Shown here: positions 27,489-34,606 of the stretch, piece after piece
Layout of the letters: the number at the start of each line of letters is the position of its first letter
How positions within the stretch are numbered: position 1 is the stretch's first letter
Assembly (NCBI GenBank): GCA_030263595.1
Contig: SZPG01000018.1
Location: 1 to 64,000, forward strand
Source of the DNA: Chloroflexi bacterium CFX6
Lineage (GTDB): Bacteria > Chloroflexota > Anaerolineae > Anaerolineales > Villigracilaceae
DNA: 64,000 nt
Direction of reading: 5' to 3'
Notes under the pieces: generated by a model
Told to the model about the DNA's origin: nothing
What the model saw: the letters and a program-made list of their open reading frames with translations, nothing else
Databases searched by the model: none
Translations under genes and position numbers: made by a program

Positions 27489-28277
27489 ATGAAACGCGAC
27501 TTGTATTTTAGCAAACCATTGATGAACGCGGCGGGATCGTTGGGATTCGCGCCAGACCTCCGAGGTCTTCGCGAAGCACCTCCGAAACAAAGTGAAGGGG
27601 GTGGAGAACACGGAGGTCTCGGTACACTGGGCGCGTTCGTGACGAATCCGTTCTCCCTGCGCCCGCGCCTGCCGACTTCCCAACCGGCTTTGGTCGAATA
27701 CCCCGGCGGATTCCTGCTCCATACCGGCCTGCCGAATCCGGGATTGAGCGCCGGGCTGAAAAAGTATTCCGCAAAGTGGGCGCGGGTGGATTTACCGATT
27801 ATCGTCCACCTCATGGCAGACCGTCCCGAAGAGACGCAAAACATGGTGCGGATGCTGGAGGAGATCGAAAACGTGATGGCGGTCGAACTTGGTTTCGCTC
27901 CGCTTCTCGCGGACGACATTCTGCTTCTCACGCTCGAAATGTGCCTGGGCGAATTGCCGCTCATCTTTTCCCTGTATGCCGAGCAAGTGTTGAGTTTGGG
28001 TCCTCGGTTGATTCAGGAGGGGGCGAATGCGATCAGCCTCGCTGCGCCGAGAGGGTCGCAGGTCGCAGGTCAAAAGTCGGTTGTGTCAGGGAGGCTGTAT
28101 GGTCCAGCGCTCTTTCCGCAAGCGTTGGACATGGTAAGGAACGCCGCCAAATTGGGGATTCCGGTCATCGGCGCGGGCGGCGTGTGGACAAAAGGAAACG
28201 CCGAGGCGATGCTCTCCGCCGGCGCGCTGGCGGTGCAAGTGGACGCGGCGTTGTGGAACCCGGCGTTTACGCTTTGA
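27489..28277 (+). CDS. Dihydroorotate-dehydrogenase-like TIM-barrel protein with repeat-derived insertions
   Basis: Predicted FMN TIM-barrel protein of 262 residues. LMNAAGSLGFAP near the start and LGAFVTNPFSLRPR after an insertion resemble the start of dihydroorotate dehydrogenase; ALVEYPGGFLLHTGLPNPG corresponds to the GLxNxG segment, and GIPVIGAGGVWTKGNAEAMLSAGALAVQVDAALW is the phosphate/FMN end. Two segments look foreign: residues ~22-47 are encoded by a palindromic AGACCTCCGAGGTCT repeat (27555-27569) and its flank, and ~189-198 by gtcgcaggtcgcaggtcaaa (28055-28074). The catalytic Cys/Ser base loop is not obvious, so true PyrD activity is doubtful. The frame is fully open. No partner genes adjoin. 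Confidence 0.7.
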   Translation: MKRDLYFSKPLMNAAGSLGFAPDLRGLREAPPKQSEGGGEHGGLGTLGAFVTNPFSLRPRLPTSQPALVEYPGGFLLHTGLPNPGLSAGLKKYSAKWARVDLPIIVHLMADRPEETQNMVRMLEEIENVMAVELGFAPLLADDILLLTLEMCLGELPLIFSLYAEQVLSLGPRLIQEGANAISLAAPRGSQVAGQKSVVSGRLYGPALFPQALDMVRNAAKLGIPVIGAGGVWTKGNAEAMLSAGALAVQVDAALWNPAFTL

Positions 28278-28279
28278 TC

Positions 28280-28391
28280 ACGTCATTGCGAGTGCACGTT
28301 GCGAAGCAATCTCCCGTTTCAAACAATGAGATGGCTTTTAGCGAGGAGATTGCTTCATCGTCGCCGCTTCGCGGCTCCTCCTCGCAATGAC
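28280..28391. repeat. Long palindromic repeat (gtcattgcgag ... ctcgcaatgac)
   Basis: Begins gtcattgcgag and ends ctcgcaatgac, with inner gcaatctc / gagattgc also complementary, so the 112 bases can form one long interrupted hairpin. It contains cgccgcttcgcggctcc near the right end. A shorter copy is at 28889-28957, so two copies flank the deazaflavin enzyme gene. Confidence 0.7.
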
Positions 28392-28392
28392 A

Positions 28393-28881
28393 TCAATTCT
28401 TCGGCTCCAGCAACATGATGGGGATTCTGCGCGCGATCCTTTCCTTATACGCCGTATAGCCTGCATAGATAGCCACTGCCATTTTCCAATAGCGGTCGTA
28501 TTCGTCGCCATGGACTTCTCTGGCGACAAAGTTCCTGACCCTGTTCCCCACACGAACGACACATTCCGCATTTGCTTTCAGGTTGTAATACCACGCAGGA
28601 AAATTGGGCTGTCCGAAATTCGTGCCAATAAGCGCATATTTTTCCCCATTCGGGATACAGGCAATGGGCAGGGTGCGCGGGAGTCCGCTTTTGGCGCCGT
28701 TGGTCGTCAGCAAAATGGTCGGTAGCCCGGCAATAGCACTGGTGAGCGTGAACCGTCCGCCGTTCAAGCGTAAAACAAAACCGTCTGCGCGATGCAAAAT
28801 CCGCGCGAACAACGGTGATAGAAAAGAACTCATCAAGAATCGGTGGAGTAATTTTTGAAGAGCATTGGGCTGGATGTTCAT
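28393..28881 (-). CDS. Deazaflavin (F420)-dependent nitroreductase family protein
   Basis: Split-barrel flavin-binding protein of 162 residues related to Ddn of mycobacteria (DUF385). The core reads LLTTNGAKSGLPRTLPIACIPNGEKYALIGTNFGQPNFPAWYYNLKANAECVVRVG, the diagnostic block (G-x-K-S/T-G-x-x-R, and the G-x-x-x-P-x-W-Y-x-N-L motif). Such proteins use reduced F420 to reduce quinones or nitro compounds; the natural substrate here is unknown. Complete length and a clear ATG. Its stop codon lies two bases before one copy of the gtcattgcgag palindrome and the second copy lies just upstream, so the gene is sandwiched by the repeat family. Confidence 0.88.
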   Translation of the reverse strand: MNIQPNALQKLLHRFLMSSFLSPLFARILHRADGFVLRLNGGRFTLTSAIAGLPTILLTTNGAKSGLPRTLPIACIPNGEKYALIGTNFGQPNFPAWYYNLKANAECVVRVGNRVRNFVAREVHGDEYDRYWKMAVAIYAGYTAYKERIARRIPIMLLEPKN

Positions 28882-28888
28882 AAAGTTT

Positions 28889-28957
28889 TATGTCACTGCG
28901 ATCCCTTCATGGTTCAGGAGATTGCTTCGGCAAAAACGCCGCCTCGCAATGACATGC
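28889..28957. repeat. Second, shorter copy of the gtcattgcgag palindrome
   Basis: Reads tgtcactgcgatc ... gagattgcttcggc ... gcctcgcaatgaca. It shares gagattgcttc and ctcgcaatgac with the copy at 28280-28391 and ends three bases before the dtd stop codon. Confidence 0.65.
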
Positions 28958-28960
28958 TGT

Positions 28961-29398
28961 TCATTTCTCCAGCCAGATCGTCACGGGACCGTCGTTATGG
29001 ATCTCCACTTCCATGTGCGCGCCGAATTGACCGGTTTGCGTTGGGACGCCATATCCGCGCAGGAGTTCGGCAAAACGATCCACCAGCGGTTCGGCGACTT
29101 CGGGTAACGCGGCATCGGTAAACGAGGGACGCCGTCCCTTGCGCGTGTCGGCGTACAACGTGAACTGCGAAACGACAATTGCCTCGCCCTTCACGTCCAG
29201 CACGGAGAGATTTGTCTTGCCCTGCTCATCTTCAAAGATTCGCAAGTTGGCGGTCTTCTCCGCCAGAAACTTGACCTGCTCCTCCCCATCGCCATGACCG
29301 ACGCCCAATAAAATCAACAGACCTTTTCCGATGGAGGAAATGGTCTGTCCATTTACGATGACACTGGCTTTTGAAACTCGCTGGAGCAATGCGCGCAT
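28961..29398 (-). CDS. dtd: D-aminoacyl-tRNA deacylase
   Basis: Editing enzyme (145 aa) that frees tRNA from wrongly attached D-amino acids in the cytoplasm. Both active-site motifs are intact: [17 protein letters not shown] (family SQFTLYA) and the C-terminal GPVTIWLEK (family G-cisPro-T/V). [17 protein letters not shown] is the canonical N-terminus, which fixes the ATG at 29398; an eight-codon upstream extension lies in repeat DNA. Length is exactly typical. It follows trpS in the same direction, separated by a word-repeat block of 60 bases. Confidence 0.95.
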   Translation of the reverse strand: MRALLQRVSKASVIVNGQTISSIGKGLLILLGVGHGDGEEQVKFLAEKTANLRIFEDEQGKTNLSVLDVKGEAIVVSQFTLYADTRKGRRPSFTDAALPEVAEPLVDRFAELLRGYGVPTQTGQFGAHMEVEIHNDGPVTIWLEK

Positions 29399-29403
29399 GG
29401 GGA

Positions 29404-29466
29404 TACGTATACAGGTACACAAGTAGACAAGTCAGAACGTGTGCGCCTGTCTACTTGTGTGCTTGC
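29404..29466. repeat. Word repeat (acaggtacacaagtagacaag / cttgtgtgcttg)
   Basis: A loosely palindromic block: the left side reads tatacaggtacacaagtag and the right side cctgtctacttgtgtgcttg. Related blocks are at 32243-32367, 41674-41722 and 43599-43626, and a 21-base identity is found inside the lycopene cyclase gene at 58978-58998. Confidence 0.7.
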
Positions 29467-29471
29467 TTACT

Positions 29472-30458
29472 TTACGGAAGCGCCATCGCCTCGCGCACCT
29501 CTGCCATCGTCTGCCGGGCGATGACGCGGGCGCGTTCCGCTCCGTCGGTCAGCACGTCGGTCACGTAGTCCGGTTTGGAGGCGAGTTCGGCGCGTTTGGC
29601 GCGGAAGGGTTCCAAATGCTGGTTCAGGTTTTTGGCGAAGAGCATCTTGCAGTCCACGCATCCGATCCCCGCGCGGCGGCATTCGACGTTGACCATCTCT
29701 ATCTCCTCTTTGGAGGAGAAGATCTTGTGCATCGAGAACACGTTGCACACATCCGGGTTGCCGGGGTCGGTGCGGCGGATGCGCGCCGGGTCGGTGACCA
29801 TTTCCCGCACGCGGGCGGTGGTCTCTTCGGGCGTGGAGGCGAGTTCGATGTGATTGTTCAGGCTCTTGCTCATTTTGGCTTTGCCGTCCATGCCCAGCAC
29901 TTTTAGCACTTCGGTGTGCTTGACCTGCGGCTCGATCAGAACCTTCGTGTTGTAACGATAATTGAACGAGCGCACGATCTCGCGCGCAAATTCCAGGTGC
30001 GGAGCCTGGTCAATGCCGACGGGGACCACATCTGCCTTGTACAGAACGATGTCCGCCGTCATCAGCACGGGGTAGCCCAGCAAACCGTAATTGACGTTAT
30101 CGGGCTGCTGCGCGACCTTCTCCTTGAAGGTGGGCAGGTCGGTCAATTTGCCGAATTGCGTGACCATCGAAAGATAGGTATGCAGTTCCATCACTTCGGG
30201 GACGTGCGATTGCACGAACACAATGGATTCTTCCGGGCGAATCCCCGCCGCCAGCCAGTCGAGCACCATCTCAACCGTGTTCTGCCGAAGATCCTGCGTC
30301 GTCTCGACCGTCGTCAGCGCGTGGACGTCCACGATGCAATAGATACAATCGTAGTCGTCCTGCAGCGCGACGTAATTCTGGATCGCGCCCAGATAGTTCC
30401 CCAAATGCTGTCTGCCCGTCGGTCTTGCTCCCGAAAATACGCGTCCTTTTTTAGCCAT
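29472..30458 (-). CDS. trpS: Tryptophanyl-tRNA synthetase
   Basis: Class Ic aminoacyl-tRNA synthetase (328 aa) charging tRNA-Trp in the cytoplasm. The HIGH-type motif is GARPTGRQHLGNYLG (about 8-22) and the KMSKS loop is KAKMSKSLNNHI (about 190-201). IVFVQSHVPE and GYPVLMTADIVLYKADVVPVGIDQAPHLE are typical bacterial TrpRS signatures. The ATG at 30458 (MAKKGRVFSG) is chosen from homology; 22 further open codons upstream are repeat-derived. Length is normal. A palindromic repeat occupies the upstream gap to the SelW-like gene, so no regulatory leader such as a T-box is visible. Confidence 0.95.
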   Translation of the reverse strand: MAKKGRVFSGARPTGRQHLGNYLGAIQNYVALQDDYDCIYCIVDVHALTTVETTQDLRQNTVEMVLDWLAAGIRPEESIVFVQSHVPEVMELHTYLSMVTQFGKLTDLPTFKEKVAQQPDNVNYGLLGYPVLMTADIVLYKADVVPVGIDQAPHLEFAREIVRSFNYRYNTKVLIEPQVKHTEVLKVLGMDGKAKMSKSLNNHIELASTPEETTARVREMVTDPARIRRTDPGNPDVCNVFSMHKIFSSKEEIEMVNVECRRAGIGCVDCKMLFAKNLNQHLEPFRAKRAELASKPDYVTDVLTDGAERARVIARQTMAEVREAMALP

Positions 30459-30478
30459 GAAACCCGTCTCCATTTTTG

Positions 30479-30534
30479 CGTAGGAGACGTTCTCCAACGT
30501 CGGTAAATGCGTTAGAGAACGCATTCTACGCTTA
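30479..30534. repeat. Palindromic repeat (gcgtag...gagaacgcattctacgc)
   Basis: Outer arms gcgtag and ctacgc enclose gagacgttctccaacgtc and atgcgttagagaacgcat, two nested palindromes. The gacgttctccaacgtc core is the same as in the repeat at the crtB 3' end (53156-53180). It spans the trpS upstream region and the end of the SelW-like gene. Confidence 0.6.
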
Positions 30535-30774
30535 TTCTCCAGCCAACTCCCTCACCAGCCCCAGCACCTCCCCCGGCTCGGCGTGGCGATGCGTCTGCAA
30601 TTTCGAATACAACAACTGCCCGTTGACGGCGACCTCAAAACGCCCGCCGTCCGACGGCACGAGCGTCAGCGTTTCGATCAGATGCTCGTAATTCTTGAGC
30701 AATTCCTCCGCCAGGCTCACGGCCCGGCCCAGGTAATGTCAGACTGCGCAATAAACGATCTCGATCTTCAACAT
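30532..30774 (-). CDS. SelW-like (Rdx family) selenoprotein with in-frame UGA
   Basis: Thioredoxin-like Rdx protein of 80 residues when the TGA at 30739-30741 is read as selenocysteine. The N-terminus is MLKIEIVYCAV-Sec-HYLGRA, which aligns with the SelW redox motif VYCxxU (CxxU, Sec at position 12). After it, GGRFEVAVNGQLLYSKLQT matches the Rdx core (G-x-FEV-x-V-x-G-x-L-x-x-S). AGGAGG is four bases before the ATG at 30774, showing the start lies upstream of the TGA. A normal gene finder would report only the 62 codons after the UGA. A weak 6-bp stem (CUGGGC with GCCUGG) beginning seven bases after the UGA could be the SECIS. A UGA mutation or sequencing error of a Cys codon is the main alternative. 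Confidence 0.82.
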
Positions 30775-30790
30775 CCAGCCTCCTGTGGAA

Positions 30791-30810
30791 TCCACCAGCT
30801 TGCTGGTGGA
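30791..30810. repeat. Small palindrome (tccaccagc-tt-gctggtgga)
   Basis: Nine-base arms around two bases, between the tungstate ATPase gene and the SelW-like gene. The 65 bases after it show no gene. Confidence 0.55.
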
Positions 30811-30875
30811 AGTTTTAGAATCATACCCTTTCGGGCGCACGAACTTCTGGATTCCAAAAGTTTTCAGGGATTATA

Positions 30876-31592
30876 TCATTGAGACAACTCGCTCAAAAAC
30901 GCCTTCACGGTTTCATCCGCCGGGTGTGATTTGATCTGCCTCGCCGTCCCCACCTGCCGCAAAACGCCCCCGATCACCACCGCGATGCGATGACTCAACT
31001 TCGCCGCCTCGTTCAGATTATGCGTGACGAAGACCGCCGTTTTATGATCCTGCTTCAAAATGGCGGACAGATCCTCCAACAGTTTTGCGCGCGTCGGCGG
31101 ATCGAGCGCCGCGAACGGTTCATCGAGCAGGAGCAGTTCAGGTTCCAGCACGAACGCCCGCGCCAGACTGACTCTCTGCGCCTCTCCCCCCGATAACTGG
31201 CTGGCTCTGCGCTTCGAGAGGGACTCTATCCCCAAAGCCTGAATCCACCTACCCACCCGCTGACGAGTTTCCTCCTTCGACGCGCCGCGAAACTTCAACC
31301 CCAGCGCCACATTCTGCTCGACGGTCATGTCCATTAGCAACGGAGATTGGAACACGAACGAGATCTTGCGGCGATACTCAATATCGTTCCACTGCCTCAC
31401 AGATTTGCCGTCAAAGCGTATTTCGCCTCGCTCGGGTCCGAGCAGGTGCGCCAGCGCCAGTAGCAGCGTACTCTTCCCCGCGCCGTTGGGACCGACGACC
31501 GCCAGCGTCTCGCCGCGTTGAATATCGAGCGAGTTGATTTCCAATGTATTGCGTCCGCCGCGTTTGACAAGTAAATCGCGAATCTGGATCAT
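30876..31592 (-). CDS. tupC: Tungstate-type ABC transporter ATP-binding protein
   Basis: ABC ATPase of 238 residues energising oxyanion import. Walker A is VGPNGAGKSTLLLAL, the signature is LSGGEAQRVSLARAF, Walker B is LLLLDEPFAALD and the H-loop is FVTHNLNEA. No C-terminal TOBE/MOP domain of ModC is present, which fits the short TupC/WtpC-like ATPases. The ATG at 31592 overlaps the permease stop by four bases, so the two are translationally coupled; nine upstream codons are discarded. Order on the minus strand is regulator, tupA, tupB, tupC. Specificity is taken from tupA, and molybdate cannot be fully excluded. Confidence 0.9.
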   Translation of the reverse strand: MIQIRDLLVKRGGRNTLEINSLDIQRGETLAVVGPNGAGKSTLLLALAHLLGPERGEIRFDGKSVRQWNDIEYRRKISFVFQSPLLMDMTVEQNVALGLKFRGASKEETRQRVGRWIQALGIESLSKRRASQLSGGEAQRVSLARAFVLEPELLLLDEPFAALDPPTRAKLLEDLSAILKQDHKTAVFVTHNLNEAAKLSHRIAVVIGGVLRQVGTARQIKSHPADETVKAFLSELSQ

Positions 31593-32233
31593 CGCTTCCG
31601 CCCCTTCTGTTGAATCCACGTCAGCGCGAGGTTGATGAGGTATGTGATGACCAGCAGCAATGCGCTCAAAGCCAGCGCGGTTCCAAACTCGCCTTTGCTG
31701 GTTTCAAGGACGATGGCAGTCGTCAACACGCGCGTTTGACCCTTGATGTTCCCTCCCACCATCATCGAAGCGCCGACCTCCGAGATGACGGAACCGAATC
31801 CCGCCATGAGCGCGGCTAAAAGCGGGAGCCTCGCCTCCCGCCACAGGTACCAGACCATTTGCAAGCGTGAAGCGCCGAGACCGAGGAGTTGTTGTCCCAG
31901 GCGCGGATCCAGCGCGGCGAGCGCGGCGGCGGTCAGACCCGTCACAACGGGCGCGGCGATGACCGTCTGCGCGATGATGATGGCAATCGGCGTGTAAATG
32001 AGCCGCAACTCACCCAGCGGACCGCTCCGCCACAATGTCATCGCCACCACGAGACCGACCACCACTGGCGGCAATGCCATGCCCGTGTTGATGATGCTCA
32101 GGATGAACGAACGCCCGCGAAAATTGCCTAACGCCAGCCACGTGCCAAACGGCAGACCGATGAGCAGGCTGATGCCTGTGGCAATGGCGGAGACTTGTAA
32201 AGATAGCGTGGTGATTTGAAGGATTTCGTTCAT
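31589..32233 (-). CDS. tupB: Tungstate-type ABC transporter permease
   Basis: Membrane permease of 214 residues with about five helices (around 15-45, 52-75, 85-110, 140-160, 188-208). The EAA loop reads LGASRLQMVWYLWREARLPLLAALMAGFGSVISEVGASMMVGGN, the ISEVGA segment being typical of TupB-like permeases. ATG at 32233; a 20-codon upstream extension is encoded by word-repeat DNA (VYVYTCIPVYLCTSLP) and is rejected. No clear Shine-Dalgarno precedes the ATG because the repeat block at 32243-32367 occupies the upstream region. It overlaps tupC by four bases. Confidence 0.9.
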   Translation of the reverse strand: MNEILQITTLSLQVSAIATGISLLIGLPFGTWLALGNFRGRSFILSIINTGMALPPVVVGLVVAMTLWRSGPLGELRLIYTPIAIIIAQTVIAAPVVTGLTAAALAALDPRLGQQLLGLGASRLQMVWYLWREARLPLLAALMAGFGSVISEVGASMMVGGNIKGQTRVLTTAIVLETSKGEFGTALALSALLLVITYLINLALTWIQQKGRKR

Positions 32234-32242
32234 GGGGAGGGA

Positions 32243-32367
32243 AGTACATAAGTACACAGGTATACAGGTATACACGTACACAGGTGAAAACATGACTTGT
32301 TTACGTGTCTACCTGTTTACCTGCCTACGTGTCTACGTGTCTACGTGTGTACCTGTTTACATGCCTC
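32243..32367. repeat. Large word-repeat block between tupA and tupB
   Basis: 125 bases made of the words gtacacagg, tatacaggt, tacctgttt and tacgtgtc. The left third is the purine-type strand and the right two thirds the complementary type, so the transcript can fold into a long imperfect hairpin inside the tup operon. It belongs to the family at 29404, 41674 and 43599. Confidence 0.7.
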
Positions 32368-32368
32368 A

Positions 32369-33223
32369 CTACAACCCCAACTCCGCATCGGTCTTGTCGG
32401 CATCGGGGTAGAACAACGGTTGACCGTATTTCTCCACGCCGAATTGACCGATGACCTCCTGCGTGGACGGCGCGATCATGAAGTTCAGAAAAGCAAGCGC
32501 GGCTTCGTAATTGACCCTGTCCCATTTTTCGGGATTGACCGTGATGACGTGATACACATTCAACAAGGCGTTATCGCCTTCGACGAGAATTTCCAATTGC
32601 AGGTTGTCTTTCAGGGCGAGATACGTGGCGCGGTCGGTCAGCGTGTACGCGCCCTTTTCAGAGGCAATCGTCAACGTGGCGCCCATGCCCTGACCCGACT
32701 CAAGATACCATGCCGGCGCGGCGGCTTTGGGATCAAGTTCGGCTTTCTTCCACAGCGTGAGTTCGGCTTTATGCGTACCCGAGTCGTCGCCGCGTGATAC
32801 GAACTCAGCGTCTCCCGTGCTGATTGCTTTCAACGCGTCAGTCACTGCCATGCCCTTAATGCCTGCCGGGTCCGACGCGGGACCGACAACGACGAAGTCA
32901 TTGTGCATGACCAGCGCGCGATCCTTGCCGTAACCGTCATTCATAAACGCGACTTCCGAGGCTGGCGCGTGGACGAGTAGGACATCGGCATTGCCCTCCT
33001 CCCCCATCTTCATCGCCTGACCCGACCCCACCGCCACAGTCTGGACGGTATAGCCTGATTCCGTTTCGAACAACGGAATCAACACGTCGAGCAGGCCCGA
33101 GTCCTGTGTGGATGTGGTCGTCGCGAGGATGAGGTTCGGGTTGGAGGGCGCGGCTGGCGCGGAGGGTGCGCAGGCGGAGAAGAGAAGTACGAGAATGAAG
33201 AGAATTGGGATAATTCGTTTCAT
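32369..33223 (-). CDS. tupA: Tungstate-binding lipoprotein of an ABC transporter
   Basis: Extracytoplasmic substrate-binding lipoprotein of 284 residues. The signal peptide ends in the lipobox FSAC (Cys near 18). The TupA signature LATTTSTQDSGLLDVLIPLFE follows (about 32-52), with GSGQAMKMGEEGNADVLLVHAP as the second oxyanion-contact block and FVSRGDDSGTHKAELTLWKKA as the third. These three blocks are characteristic of tungstate-specific TupA rather than ModA. ATG at 33223 with GAGGAG six bases upstream. Tungstate uptake suggests W-dependent aldehyde oxidoreductases or formate dehydrogenases elsewhere. Confidence 0.92.
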   Translation of the reverse strand: MKRIIPILFILVLLFSACAPSAPAAPSNPNLILATTTSTQDSGLLDVLIPLFETESGYTVQTVAVGSGQAMKMGEEGNADVLLVHAPASEVAFMNDGYGKDRALVMHNDFVVVGPASDPAGIKGMAVTDALKAISTGDAEFVSRGDDSGTHKAELTLWKKAELDPKAAAPAWYLESGQGMGATLTIASEKGAYTLTDRATYLALKDNLQLEILVEGDNALLNVYHVITVNPEKWDRVNYEAALAFLNFMIAPSTQEVIGQFGVEKYGQPLFYPDADKTDAELGL

Positions 33224-33234
33224 GGGGTCTCCTC

Positions 33235-33261
33235 GTAGGACAAATTGGCAATTTGTCCTAC
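33235..33261. repeat. 27-base palindrome supplying a stop codon
   Basis: Perfect 13-base arms gtaggacaaattg / caatttgtcctac around one base. The outer TAG on the minus strand is the stop codon of the upstream regulator gene (33258-33260). A second copy of the same length is at 47705-47731, again giving the TAG of a gene. Confidence 0.75.
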
Positions 33262-34232
33262 ATTGAAATTTGCTCACCGCTGTGAGATGCGTTGTATCCC
33301 GTCAGCGAGTTGAGTGTGGCGCGAAAATCGGCGGTTTGCAGGTGATCGAGCAGGGGCAAAAGAGTCTTCTCATTCTCCCGCGGCAGGACGAGGTCATAGC
33401 GTTCCTCGAACAGCGGGATAAAATCGAGTCCGTGCTGGAGCGCGGCGGCTTGCAGTCCGAGTGATACATCCGCTTTGCCCGTTTCGATCAACCGCGCGGC
33501 TTCGGTATGAGTCGTCACTTTCCTGTCGTAACCGTTGATTTTGTCTGTTGGGATTTTGAGTCGGCGGATTTCGGAGTCGAACCATAGACGCGTCCCCGAT
33601 CCTGCATTGCGGTTCACAAATCGGACCTTGGGATTGATCGCGTCCGAAATCCTTTTTATTCCCTTTGGGTTTCCCTCTGCTACCATCAATCCCTGTGTGC
33701 GATATGCCAGCGTGACGATTTCCACTTCGCGGTCGGGGAAGAGATGACGGATGAAAGGTATGTTGTATTCGCCTGATTCATCCAGGAGGTGAGAACCCGA
33801 AACCTGGCAAAGTCCCTGGCGAAGGTTGACAAGTCCATCCAGCGAACCGACGGGCAAACTTAGCAATGTAACGTGCTTTTCGAGGTGTTCCGCGATCCCT
33901 TCGAGCGCGATGTCGTGGCTCCCCGAAAAGATCACGGCTGGCTTTTTCGTCTTTGGAAGGATGACCTCCCGCAATATCAACGCGTCGGCTTTGGCGCGAT
34001 AGAACTTCTCGGTCACTTTGCCCGTTCTGCGGATTTCGCTCACTTCGACGAGATTTGCAGATTCGAGCGTCAGGATGTGGTGACGAATCCATGCAGGAGA
34101 CTGCTTCAAGGTCCGCGCGAGATGCGTGAGGGTGGCGGGGGACGCCATGAGCAGGCGCAGGATGTCCATGCGGCGGGAATCGGCGAGGAGTTTGATCTTG
34201 TCGAAAGAGGAGAGCGGCTCTACTTTTTTCAC
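33258..34232 (-). CDS. HTH regulator with periplasmic-binding-like sensor domain, probable tup regulator
   Basis: Transcription factor of 324 residues. The first ~90 residues are an ArsR-like winged helix (RRMDILRLLMASPATLTHLARTLKQSPAWIRHHILTLESANLVEV). From ~98 on it has a PBP-like substrate-binding domain of the MoeA/ModE-associated type (PBP_like): FSGSHDIALEGIAEHL, GSLDGLVNLRQGLCQVSGSHLLD, VRFVNRNAGSGTRLWFD and GKADVSLGLQAAA. The domain likely senses tungstate, molybdate or a pterin-bound form and controls the tupABC genes directly downstream (36 bases). No membrane helix. Its stop codon TAG is inside a 27-base palindromic repeat. Confidence 0.85.
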   Translation of the reverse strand: MKKVEPLSSFDKIKLLADSRRMDILRLLMASPATLTHLARTLKQSPAWIRHHILTLESANLVEVSEIRRTGKVTEKFYRAKADALILREVILPKTKKPAVIFSGSHDIALEGIAEHLEKHVTLLSLPVGSLDGLVNLRQGLCQVSGSHLLDESGEYNIPFIRHLFPDREVEIVTLAYRTQGLMVAEGNPKGIKRISDAINPKVRFVNRNAGSGTRLWFDSEIRRLKIPTDKINGYDRKVTTHTEAARLIETGKADVSLGLQAAALQHGLDFIPLFEERYDLVLPRENEKTLLPLLDHLQTADFRATLNSLTGYNASHSGEQISM

Positions 34233-34349
34233 TTCGATTAAGTTTTTCCTTATCCGAAAGTCTAAATCAAAAACAGGCGGATGTCAAACCGATTTTTATT
34301 TGACACGAAGTCCCCATCGTGATATAACTCGCCGAACAATTTACGGATT

Positions 34350-34600
34350 TGCTCATCCAGAGAGGCTGAGGGACCGACCCGATGAAGCCTCGGCAACCGG
34401 TGTTAGTCTGATAGTCGAATAGTCTAATAGTCTGATAGTCGCTGGTCTATCAGTCAAAAGACAATGAGACTATAAGTCTATGAGACCATGAGACAAAAGA
34501 CTAATTACGGTGCCAATTTCGGCGGACGATTGATCGTCCGGGAGATGAGAGAGGAACTGTTGATTCAAGCCGCCTCTCATTGCGAGAGGCGATTTTGTTG
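34350..34600 (+). ncRNA. SAM-I riboswitch with expanded P3 and terminator
   Basis: S-box leader. Conserved core pieces are agagaggctgagggaccgac, cccgatgaagcctcggcaac and, after a ~100-base insert, ggtgccaatttc with the P4 hairpin cggacga-ttga-tcgtccg. P1 pairs ctcatc (34352-34357) with gatgag (34544-34549). The insert in P3 (34404-34503) is a word repeat of tagtctgatagtc units whose ends (ttagtct/agactaa) pair. Downstream, CGCCTCTC-attgc-GAGAGGCG-attttgtt (34571-34599) is a terminator; the 3' strand of P1 (gatgagagagg) can pair with its left arm (cctctcat), giving the usual SAM-off switch. It controls the TauE/SafE-like permease gene. Confidence 0.88.
34404..34503. repeat. Word repeat inside riboswitch P3 arm
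   Basis: About 100 bases of the words agtctgatagtc, aatagtct, gagactataagtc and gagaccatgagac; the second half is roughly complementary to the first, so it folds as an extension of P3. Confidence 0.7.
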
Positions 34601-34606
34601 AATGGC

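Noticed and set aside
30459-30531. T-box leader before trpS
   Set aside because: The upstream hairpins are nested palindromes shared with other loci; no T-box core sequence is present.
30532-30720. Short 62-codon gene starting at the GTG after the UGA
   Set aside because: It would lack the redox CxxU and has no ribosome binding site; the upstream ATG with AGGAGG and the SelW alignment favour readthrough.
34404-34503. CRISPR array
   Set aside because: Units are short, inexact and without spacers of constant length; the block lies within a SAM-I riboswitch arm. The same holds for 32243-32367.
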